A stretch of DNA of 16,480 nt from Bacteroidales bacterium (GTDB lineage: Bacteria; Bacteroidota; Bacteroidia; Bacteroidales; UBA932). The position numbers and the translations under genes are program-made. The notes under the pieces are model-generated. The model was given only the letters and a program-made list of their open reading frames with translations. It was not told the origin of the DNA and did not search any database. The stretch covers positions 1 to 16,480 of the forward strand of contig JAFYMJ010000079.1 of the NCBI GenBank assembly GCA_017556665.1, in the 5' to 3' direction. Below are positions 9,301 through 14,498 of the stretch, in pieces (position 1 is the stretch's first letter; each line of letters starts with the position of its first letter).

Positions 9301-9747
9301 AATGTATGGATTATCCATATCCACCCAATAACCAATCTTCTCTGTTAGTGAAACCCACTCTTTAGTGTATTTCATAACCTCTTTACGGCACGCACTGTTG
9401 TAATCATCAACACTAATCTTCTTACCAATATCCTCTTTGGTAATTCCCAACATTTTCTCTACACCCAACTCAACAGGCAGACCATGGGTATCCCAACCAG
9501 CTTTTCTTTGCACAAGATAACCAGACTGTGTTTTGAACCTACAAAACGCATCTTTAATTGCTCTTGCCATAACGTGGTGAATACCAGGCATTCCATTAGC
9601 AGAAGGAGGTCCCTCAAAAAAGACAAATTTCTTTGCACCCTCTCTTAACTTTAGTGTATTCTCAAAGCATTTCTCTGCTTTCCATTTATCCAATACACTC
9701 TTGTTTATCTCAACTAAGTCTAGTTTTTTATATTCTTTGTAGCCCAT
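6307..9747 (-). CDS. ileS: isoleucyl-tRNA synthetase, type 2 (IleRS2)
   Basis: This enzyme charges tRNA-Ile with isoleucine in the cytoplasm. Its 1,146 residues fit the long eukaryote-like IleRS2 class, longer than the roughly 940 of the E. coli type. In order: an N-terminal active-site block (FFEGPPSANGMPGIHHVM, residues 43-60) and GWDTHGLPVELGVEK; the CP1 editing domain starting near WTTTPWTLPSN (238-248) and containing GTGIVHIARTFGADD (351-365); KMSKR at 689-693; an anticodon-binding helical domain from about 772; and a C-terminal extension without the Cys-rich zinc motif. The HxGH signature is replaced by GIHH (55-58). The editing motif has Arg359 where I expect Pro. The start is preceded by a promoter-like box, and the gene heads the operon with the DksA-like gene, lspA and the Gate-domain gene. 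Confidence 0.98.
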   Translation of the reverse strand: MGYKEYKKLDLVEINKSVLDKWKAEKCFENTLKLREGAKKFVFFEGPPSANGMPGIHHVMARAIKDAFCRFKTQSGYLVQRKAGWDTHGLPVELGVEKMLGITKEDIGKKISVDDYNSACRKEVMKYTKEWVSLTEKIGYWVDMDNPYITYDNKYIETLWHLLKDIYGKGLLYKGYTIQPYSPAAGTGLSSHELNQPGCYRDVKDTTAVVQFKVVKDAASEFLFDEQTADGQLYFLAWTTTPWTLPSNMALCVGPNIEYIKVKSYNPYTGVPATYVVAKDLLYNHFNKKAEELSLEDYKPGDKLVPFKVFETVYKGSELKGIRYEQLIEWIKPEPEMMKVIVGDFVTTSDGTGIVHIARTFGADDDKVGKMNNIPPFFVTDKNGDNQPMVDKTGKLFRIEDLDPKFVEERVNDSYKNFAGKYVKNAYDPSLAPDAETLDVEICVALKGENKAFKIEKHTHNYPHCWRTDKPVLYYPLDSWFIRTTAVQDELIALNKTINWKPESTGTGRFGKWLENLQDWNLSRSRYWGTPLPIWRNEESMEEKCIGSAEELYNELEKSVAAGFMQSNPLKDKGFVPGDFSQENYDKIDLHRPYVDSYILVSESGKPMKRELDLIDVWFDSGAMPFAQEGLANLNKEQFGQTADFIAEGVDQTRGWFFTLHAISTMVNKKVAFKTVLSNGLVLDKDGNKMSKRLGNAVDPFKALEEYGADSLRWYMLTNAQPWDNLKFDFKGVDEVKGKFFGTLHNTYSFFALYSNVDGFDNQAPQVPVEQRPVIDRWIISYLNSLIKDVKECYENYDVTTAGRKIQDFVCDHLSNWYVRLNRKRFWAGEMTQDKLAAYQTLYSCLETVAILGAPIAPFFMERMFLDLNEVSKMHTEVSVHHVIMPDAQEQYINKELEETMALAQMATSMILALRRKVNIKVRQPLAKAIIPVLDPKIQEQFQIVEKLVLDEVNVKKVEFITNTEGLITKKIKPNFKTLGKKYGKQMKEISAAFATFTQSDISAIEMAGVYTFELSSGSVTLEVEDYDITSEDMPGWLVDTKGKLTVALDITITDELRKEGTARELVNRIQNIRKDNDFEITDKITVQIENRQDISESLEMYKEYVCGQTLCESISLVDNLQEGARVEWGNDEDLVISVKLVSLQK

Positions 9748-9763
9748 TTTATTAAATTTTGAA

Positions 9764-9794
9764 TTTGCAAAGATAAGATAATTACGTATTTTTG
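9764..9794 (+). promoter_or_regulatory. putative cvpA promoter (TTTG-N19-TATTTTTG)
   Basis: TTTG (9764-9767) and TATTTTTG (9787-9794) match both elements of the Bacteroidetes promoter consensus with a 19-nt spacer. The -7 box ends 13 nt before the cvpA ATG at 9808, so the transcript would have a leader of only a few bases. Confidence 0.5.
9768..9775 (-). promoter_or_regulatory. putative ileS operon promoter (-7 box)
   Basis: The minus strand reads TATCTTTG, an exact TAnnTTTG match, ending 20 nt before the ileS ATG. A near -33 element (TTTC instead of TTTG) lies 18 nt further upstream at 9794-9797. The box sits in the 60-bp divergent gap and interleaves with the opposite promoter. Confidence 0.5.
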
Positions 9795-9807
9795 AAAAAA
9801 AATCAAC

Positions 9808-10308
9808 ATGGAATTAGGCACATTGGACGTCATTCTTTTAGCAATGATTATTGGCTATGCATTTTGGGGATTATTCAAAGGATTTGTAAACCAAATAGCA
9901 AGCATATTGGCAATAATTGCAGGAGTATGGTGCGCCTTTAAATTTACCACATTTCTGGCTGCATATCTTAAAGAATGGTTCTCCCTTACATGGGATGAGT
10001 CTACAATAAATATATTGGCTTTTGCCTCCATTCTTGTATTTGTAATCATTATTGGCAACATTATTGGCAAGGGGATAGAGAATCTGTTCAGCTTTGCCTC
10101 AATAGGTTGGATAAACAGAATCCTGGGTTTTGTATTTGCCGGATTCAAGGCAACTTTAATTCTTTCTCTTTTGAGCACCGTATTCAATAAAATGAATGAT
10201 GCGGCAGATCTGGTACCAAAAGAGTATTTTGACAAATCCATTGTATATAGCTGGTTAGAGACCTTCGCCGACAAAGTATTTCCTTATCTTGACAAATTGA
10301 TCCATTAG
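9808..10308 (+). CDS. CvpA family inner-membrane protein
   Basis: This is a 166-residue integral membrane protein with the CvpA layout: a first helix in LDVILLAMIIGYAFWGLFKGF (about 6-26), a second near 30-50, a third in the ILAFASILVFVIIIGNIIG region (about 69-87), and a fourth around 104-124, followed by a short C-terminal tail. CvpA was named for a role in colicin V production in E. coli; its molecular function remains unclear, with links to envelope homeostasis. The WGLFKGF and IGWINRILGFVFAGFKA segments are the best family matches. It sits directly upstream of a peptide-export cassette, but CvpA genes occur widely without bacteriocins, so the proximity is not proof of a link. The 69-nt gap to the next small gene has no obvious terminator, so co-transcription is possible. 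Confidence 0.85.
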   Translation: MELGTLDVILLAMIIGYAFWGLFKGFVNQIASILAIIAGVWCAFKFTTFLAAYLKEWFSLTWDESTINILAFASILVFVIIIGNIIGKGIENLFSFASIGWINRILGFVFAGFKATLILSLLSTVFNKMNDAADLVPKEYFDKSIVYSWLETFADKVFPYLDKLIH

Positions 10309-10377
10309 AATCACAAATTTATTTTTTGTCAATCCAAATAATATTTCTTGTCTCAAATTTGTAAAAAACAGAAAGAG

Positions 10378-10524
10378 ATGAGAAAAGAGAATTCATTAAG
10401 TAAACTTAAAGAACAACCACAGAGTCTGCTTTTTAACAAGCCAGGCAATTTTACCTTTATCTACATTCTTGCAATAGTATTTACAATGGCACTTTGCATA
10501 TGCGGGTGTGCTCTAGCAATATAG
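10378..10524 (+). CDS. 48-aa single-span membrane mini-protein, hypothetical; candidate immunity or accessory peptide
   Basis: A short ORF of 48 codons starts MRKENSLSKLKEQ and ends at TAG, only 3 nt before the ATG of the C39 ABC exporter. The N-terminal half is hydrophilic and basic (Lys/Arg/Gln). The C-terminal half is one continuous hydrophobic segment (about residues 25-48) containing a CxCxxC-like cluster, MALCICGCALAI. The positive-inside rule would put the N-terminus in the cytoplasm. It carries no double-glycine leader, so it is not a third precursor. The position, tight spacing and clean split between basic and hydrophobic halves argue for a real gene. By context it might protect the producer or assist the exporter, but I recognise no family and this is inference. 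Confidence 0.6.
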   Translation: MRKENSLSKLKEQPQSLLFNKPGNFTFIYILAIVFTMALCICGCALAI

Positions 10525-10527
10525 GCA

Positions 10528-12600
10528 ATGAAAATCAAACAACACTACAAATATGATTGCGGAGCTGCCTGTCTTGCCCATATATGCCATTTTTATGGAG
10601 CATACTATACATTGGCAGAACTAAGTCTCTATTGCGGGTGCAATAAGGACGGCATCTCAATTAAGGGAATTATAGACGGGGCAGAAAAAGTTGGGCTGGA
10701 AGCTAAAGGATACAATTCTCCCAATAAAGAGATTAAAGCCTTAAAAGAGATAGGGTCTCCTTTCATAATCCACACAAAAAACAAAGATGGCTACTACCAT
10801 TTTGTGGTTGGATGCAACATAACAGAGAGTTCCATAAAGATAATGGATCCAAGTGAAGGAACATACAAAAGACTGTCATATAAAGATTTTGGTGAAATAT
10901 GGACAGGCTACATAATTATTGCAACACCCACTGTCAATTTTGTAAAGAGAGAGAAGCAATATTCAACATCACAAAGGATATACGCATTGTTCAAGCTATA
11001 CAAAAAGGAGTGTCTGCTCTCTTTTGCAGGGGCACTTGCATGTATTCTGGTTGGTACAAGTACCTCCATTTTCTTGCAGTCTTTTATAGACAAAGCCATA
11101 GAAGGGAATACACCAATGTATATACGGAGCATCTCAATACTTATAATTGTCTTGTCTGCACTCTCATTATACATTGGCTATTGTGCAACAATCTATATTA
11201 TAAGATGCAGTATAAAAATAGACACAAGACTTTTTACAGATTTTCTTAACAAACTGCACATTTTGCCAATATCATTCTTTAATACACATCCAGCCGGAGA
11301 CATTACTGCCAGGATAGATGACATAATAAAGGTAAGGAACTTTGTAACAACGGGAGTAATAAATACCTTAACAGCAATACTTACCCTATTTGGAGCCACA
11401 ACATTCATGTTTGCATTTAACTGCAAGCTTGCATTTGCTGTAATATGCTTTATCCCATTATATGCCGGACTATATTATTTGTCGGGAAGAATAAACAAAA
11501 GATTGGGAAAAGAATTGGCTGTATGCAACTCTGAGCTGGAGAGTGGAATTATTGAAAACATATTGGGGATTACCACCATAAAGCATTACAATTGCTATAA
11601 CATAGCTTTAAACAGATTGGGGACCTGCTATGTAAAGTATGCAAATTCTTTTTACAAGAGTGCCAATGCCATAAACAAATTTGAGAATGGAGCTAGCAGC
11701 ATAGGGGTAAGCATTGTGGCAGTTATCCTTGCAATGGGGACATCTTCAATAATAAACAAAGAGCTCACAATTGGAGAATTTGTTGGGTTCTATACTCTAT
11801 GCTCATTCTTTACCGCTCCACTGGGCAGATTAATGGGATTGGGAGAAGTTTTTGCAAATGCAATTGTTGCCTTTGAAAGGCTACAGGAGATACTTGATCT
11901 TAAAGATGAGCAGATATGCAGCAATAATTTTGACAAACTTCCATTCAACAGTGCAAACTCAGATATTGAATTCTGCAATGCAGGATTCTCATATCCAGGA
12001 AGAGAGCATTTATTCAGCAATCTTAATTTTGTGGTTAAAAGTGGTGAAATAACAGCCATTGCAGGAAAAAACGGAAGCGGAAAAAGCACAATTGCCTCAT
12101 TAATTGCAGGTGATATGGCCCCCACAGTGGGGAGAGTAATTGTTGGGGGAATGGATATCTCTTTAATCCCGATAGACTTATGGAGAAATGAGATTGCATA
12201 TATTGAACAATCAGCTTACCTGTTCAATACCACAATTCTTGAAAACATAACTTGTAAAGAGGGGAAAGAGATGGAAAACATAGAGAAGGTTCTTGAAATA
12301 TGCAGTAAAGTTGGTCTTTTGGATCTTCTTGGAACTCTTCCAATGGGGCTGCTCACACTAGTGGGGAACAACGGCAAAATATTGTCGGGAGGAGAATGCC
12401 AGAAAATCTCTATTGCACGTGCACTGTACAAAGATCCTCAAATTTATATTTTTGACGAGCCTACTGCACATTTGGATGTGGAATCAGCAACTGGAATAAT
12501 AAAAATTATAAAAGAGCTTAAAGAGAAGAACAAACATGTAATTCTTATCTCCCATAAGGAATCAGATCTGGAATTGGCCAATAAAATTATACGTATTTAA
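10528..12600 (+). CDS. C39-peptidase-containing ABC exporter (PCAT) for double-glycine leader peptides
   Basis: This bifunctional inner-membrane exporter cuts leader peptides after a double glycine and exports the cores using ATP. All three domains look intact in 690 residues. The N-terminal C39 cysteine peptidase (1-130) has Q5 (oxyanion hole), catalytic C11 in KYDCGAACL, H91 in YYHFVVG and D107 in IMDPSEG. The transmembrane domain (about 160-440) shows six helices by eye. The ATPase domain (about 478-690) has Walker A GKNGSGKST (513-521), Q-loop Q561, signature LSGGECQK (619-626), Walker B IYIFDEPT (639-646, E644) and H-loop H676. It is flanked by a 48-aa mini-protein upstream and two double-glycine precursors downstream, which fit as cargo. 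It is rich in Cys for an exporter. Confidence 0.96.
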   Translation: MKIKQHYKYDCGAACLAHICHFYGAYYTLAELSLYCGCNKDGISIKGIIDGAEKVGLEAKGYNSPNKEIKALKEIGSPFIIHTKNKDGYYHFVVGCNITESSIKIMDPSEGTYKRLSYKDFGEIWTGYIIIATPTVNFVKREKQYSTSQRIYALFKLYKKECLLSFAGALACILVGTSTSIFLQSFIDKAIEGNTPMYIRSISILIIVLSALSLYIGYCATIYIIRCSIKIDTRLFTDFLNKLHILPISFFNTHPAGDITARIDDIIKVRNFVTTGVINTLTAILTLFGATTFMFAFNCKLAFAVICFIPLYAGLYYLSGRINKRLGKELAVCNSELESGIIENILGITTIKHYNCYNIALNRLGTCYVKYANSFYKSANAINKFENGASSIGVSIVAVILAMGTSSIINKELTIGEFVGFYTLCSFFTAPLGRLMGLGEVFANAIVAFERLQEILDLKDEQICSNNFDKLPFNSANSDIEFCNAGFSYPGREHLFSNLNFVVKSGEITAIAGKNGSGKSTIASLIAGDMAPTVGRVIVGGMDISLIPIDLWRNEIAYIEQSAYLFNTTILENITCKEGKEMENIEKVLEICSKVGLLDLLGTLPMGLLTLVGNNGKILSGGECQKISIARALYKDPQIYIFDEPTAHLDVESATGIIKIIKELKEKNKHVILISHKESDLELANKIIRI

Positions 12601-12645
12601 GAGTAATTACTCAAGTGGTAACCTGCCTTGCACTAATACGGCAGG
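12601..12645 (+). promoter_or_regulatory. palindrome and hairpin between exporter and precursor genes
   Basis: Immediately after the exporter stop is a perfect 12-bp palindrome, GAGTAATTACTC (12601-12612). It is followed by a 6-bp inverted repeat CCTGCC / GGCAGG (12622-12627 and 12640-12645) with a 12-nt loop. There is no T-run, so neither is an obvious terminator. They could adjust read-through, mRNA processing or translation between the exporter and the peptide genes; no function is shown. Confidence 0.4.
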
Positions 12646-12659
12646 ATAATAATAACATT

Positions 12660-12857
12660 ATGGACAAAATATTGATGGAGCGAGGCTGCTTGATAGCCAT
12701 AAATGTAAATGAGAGCACACAAATAAGAGGTGGTATCTCCTGGGAAGCCATTACCCGTTTTGCAATTATCATTAAGCATATTGCAAACTTTATTCTTGAT
12801 TATGGAGATGAAATGAAAAATGGCTTTAATGACGGTTGGGAATCTGTAAAAATGTAA
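12660..12857 (+). CDS. double-glycine leader peptide precursor 1 (putative bacteriocin or signalling peptide)
   Basis: This is a small secreted-peptide precursor and likely substrate of the C39 exporter. The start at 12660 gives 65 residues, MDKILMERGCLIAI onward; the Met at 12675 is equally plausible and would give a 20-residue leader, the same length as in precursor 2. The leader contains LIAIN and ends ESTQIRGG. Counting back from the cut, -1/-2 are Gly-Gly, -4 Ile, -12 Ile and -15 Leu, as in classical leaders, but -7 is Ser where a hydrophobic residue is usual. The 40-residue core starts ISWEAITRF, forms an amphipathic helix pattern (about core 5-23) and ends in a polar, Gly-containing tail (GFNDGWESVKM). 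It has no Cys, so no disulfide or thioether is possible. No family was recognised. Confidence 0.8.
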   Translation: MDKILMERGCLIAINVNESTQIRGGISWEAITRFAIIIKHIANFILDYGDEMKNGFNDGWESVKM

Positions 12858-12861
12858 GATT

Positions 12862-13059
12862 ATGAAAAAATGCAATTTAATTGAGATAGACAACAGCACT
12901 GCAATTGCTGTTTTTGGAGGGAGAGATGAGAACGTTGCCAAAATAGTGTATTACATAGCAAAATGTATAGGGGCACTTGCCAAACTGCTATATCTGGCAA
13001 GGGAGAATATGCAAAGGAACACCCAAGAGGTACTTGCTGTAGAGAGTTTTACCTCTTAA
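12862..13059 (+). CDS. double-glycine leader peptide precursor 2 (putative bacteriocin or signalling peptide)
   Basis: This second precursor of 65 residues starts 4 nt after the stop of precursor 1. Its 20-residue leader begins MKKCNLIEID and ends AIAVFGG; Gly-Gly at -1/-2, Val at -4, Ile at -12 and Leu at -15 fit C39 cleavage, with Ala at -7. The 45-residue core (RDENVAKIVYYIAK...) has hydrophobic residues spaced 3-4 apart from about core 5 to 25, predicting an amphipathic helix, then a polar tail ending VESFTS. One Cys lies in the core (C15) and one in the leader. Without gaps it aligns with precursor 1 at leader L6, I7, I9, N/D10 and GG, and at core I12, K14 and I16, which suggests an old duplication. 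It could be a partner peptide; activity is unknown. Confidence 0.8.
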   Translation: MKKCNLIEIDNSTAIAVFGGRDENVAKIVYYIAKCIGALAKLLYLARENMQRNTQEVLAVESFTS

Positions 13060-13070
13060 ATTCCTGATTC

Positions 13071-13110
13071 AAGTTGAATAGGCAAAATTTTTGTTGTCTA
13101 TTCAACTTTT
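13071..13110 (+). terminator. hairpin terminator after the peptide genes
   Basis: A perfect 11-bp inverted repeat, AAGTTGAATAG / CTATTCAACTT (13071-13081 and 13098-13108), can be extended inward by about four pairs including one G-U. It ends in a short T-run (TTTT, 13107-13110). It sits 11 nt after precursor 2 and 50 nt before the TolC gene. The T-tract is short, so termination may be partial. Confidence 0.62.
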
Positions 13111-13122
13111 GTATATTCTTAG

Positions 13123-13130
13123 TATATTTG
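13123..13130 (+). promoter_or_regulatory. possible -7 box for the tolC-type / adaptor / tsaB operon
   Basis: TATATTTG matches TAnnTTTG, 27 nt before the ATG at 13158 and just after the hairpin terminator. No TTTG lies at a proper -33 distance (the nearest is 11 nt away), so support is partial. Confidence 0.35.
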
Positions 13131-13157
13131 TTTTTTATAGTGAAGAGTTGAGATTAT

Positions 13158-14489
13158 ATGAAAACTTATTGCAGAAAACTTTTATTGGTCTCTATCCTTA
13201 TATTAATGGGATACTGTAATTGTTTTGCCCACAAGGAGTGGACACTTAAAGATTGTATAGATTACGCATATTCCAATAATCTTAACATCAAGCAACAGGA
13301 AATTTCAATAAAAGAGGCACAAAACAATATCCTTTCCTCCAAGCTGAGTTTTGTACCATCTTTAAACTGGAATGTCAACCACAGTATGAGTTGGGGCCGT
13401 TCAGTAAATATCAATGATTTGGCAATCATTAAGGGTCATCTTTCCCAAAGTACAAGCACAAGCGTCTCTGCCAACGTCACTTTGTTTGAAGGAATGAACA
13501 AACATAAGAATCTTAAGAGTTCAAAAAACATGCTTAAGATGGCACAACAGGATGTGGAAAAATTAAAAGATGACATCTACATTGCTATATGCAAGGCTTA
13601 TCTGCAAATTTTGCTAAACTACCGGATAGATTCTGTGGCTCAGGAGAGCTATAACAGTGTAAAGGAGCAGGTTGCAAAAACTGAGAAACTGGTTGATGCA
13701 GGAAGTGTGGCTTATTCAAATTTACTTGAGATGAAAGCCCAATTGTCGTCGGAGAAGGTACAGCTTGTATCTGCCCATAACAATGTTCAGACATCTTTAC
13801 TTGAACTTGCCCAACTATTGGATCTGGAAAATTATTTCTCTTTTAGGATTGCTGTTCCAAAGACTCAGAACACCAACAATATCCAGATACCATCCTTAGA
13901 GGAGATATACGCAGCCTCAATGAACCTGCCTCAAATTAAAAAAGCAGAACTCTCTTTACAGGAAAGCGAGCTGCAACTTAAAATTGCAAAAGGGGCCGCA
14001 TACCCTTCATTGTCATTCTCTGCAGGATATGCCACATATTACAGCAATGGTTCAGATGCTGCATTCTTTAGCCAGTTTAATGAAAACAGAAGTCCATCAA
14101 TAGGATTTGGGTTATCGATACCTATTTTTAACAACTATAGAAGCAAGACTCAGATAAAGAATTCAAAATTGGCAGTTGAAACCAAACAGATAGAGCTTGA
14201 GAAAAGTAAACAGTCTCTGTACAAAGAGATTCAACAGGCTCATAACGATGCTGTTGCATATTACCATAAATATCTGGCAGCATTGGAAAACAAAAATTTG
14301 TCGGCTGAGTCATATAATCAGACAAAAGGAAAATTTGATTTGGGAATGGTAAACAGTACAGATTTTATTGTTGCCAAAACAAATTTGTTTAAAGCAGAAA
14401 ATGAGTGTTATCAATCTTTGTATCAATATATATTCCAAATAATTATTCTGGATTACTACAGAGGTATAAAAATTAACGGTGTTCTATAG
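13158..14489 (+). CDS. TolC-family outer-membrane efflux/secretion channel protein
   Basis: This outer-membrane factor would form the trimeric exit duct of a tripartite exporter. A signal peptide (MKTYCRKLLLVSILILMGY...) probably ends at CFA, residue 24. The mature part starts WTLKDCIDYAYSNNLNIKQQEISI, the typical beginning of the first TolC repeat, and a second repeat starts near SLEEIYAASMNLPQIKKAELSLQ. Each repeat contains long helices plus a beta segment (ISIPIFNNYRSKTQIKNSKL in the second). The length of 443 is usual. The adaptor gene follows 9 nt later, so the two products very likely work together. The partner pump is not certain: the nearest is the C39 exporter upstream, while the RND pump on the left is on the other strand and about 10 kb away. 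Confidence 0.93.
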   Translation: MKTYCRKLLLVSILILMGYCNCFAHKEWTLKDCIDYAYSNNLNIKQQEISIKEAQNNILSSKLSFVPSLNWNVNHSMSWGRSVNINDLAIIKGHLSQSTSTSVSANVTLFEGMNKHKNLKSSKNMLKMAQQDVEKLKDDIYIAICKAYLQILLNYRIDSVAQESYNSVKEQVAKTEKLVDAGSVAYSNLLEMKAQLSSEKVQLVSAHNNVQTSLLELAQLLDLENYFSFRIAVPKTQNTNNIQIPSLEEIYAASMNLPQIKKAELSLQESELQLKIAKGAAYPSLSFSAGYATYYSNGSDAAFFSQFNENRSPSIGFGLSIPIFNNYRSKTQIKNSKLAVETKQIELEKSKQSLYKEIQQAHNDAVAYYHKYLAALENKNLSAESYNQTKGKFDLGMVNSTDFIVAKTNLFKAENECYQSLYQYIFQIIILDYYRGIKINGVL

Positions 14490-14498
14490 AAAAAGAGT

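Noticed and set aside
9855..10274. 139-codon minus-strand frame opposite cvpA
   Set aside because: It is a complement shadow of a well-supported membrane protein gene and has no family resemblance or promoter of its own.
10354..10361. CAAATTTG as a promoter for the peptide cassette
   Set aside because: The first base differs from TAnnTTTG, and the nearest upstream TTTG is 25 nt away, outside the usual spacing; I did not call a promoter.
10313..10362. ACAAATTT ... AAATTTGT inverted repeat between cvpA and the mini-protein
   Set aside because: The arms are AT-only apart from one C-G pair and are 34 bases apart with no T-run; this can occur by chance in AT-rich DNA and does not support a terminator.
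10528..10917. Possible lanthipeptide or radical-SAM-modified peptide locus
   Set aside because: No LanM, LanB/C, radical SAM or other modifying enzyme lies nearby, and precursor 1 has no core Cys, so unmodified peptides are more likely.
11790..12125. 111-codon minus-strand frame inside the ABC exporter
   Set aside because: It is antisense to a gene with complete Walker A, signature and Walker B motifs; no independent evidence supports it.
12615..12659. Upstream Met giving an 80-residue form of precursor 1
   Set aside because: The extra residues overlap the hairpin region and would make the leader much longer than that of precursor 2; starts at 12660 or 12675 fit better.
12633..12941. 102-codon minus-strand frame opposite the two precursor genes
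   Set aside because: The plus strand has two start codons, matched 20-residue double-glycine leaders and 4-nt operon spacing; the antisense frame spans both genes and shows no coding signal beyond openness.
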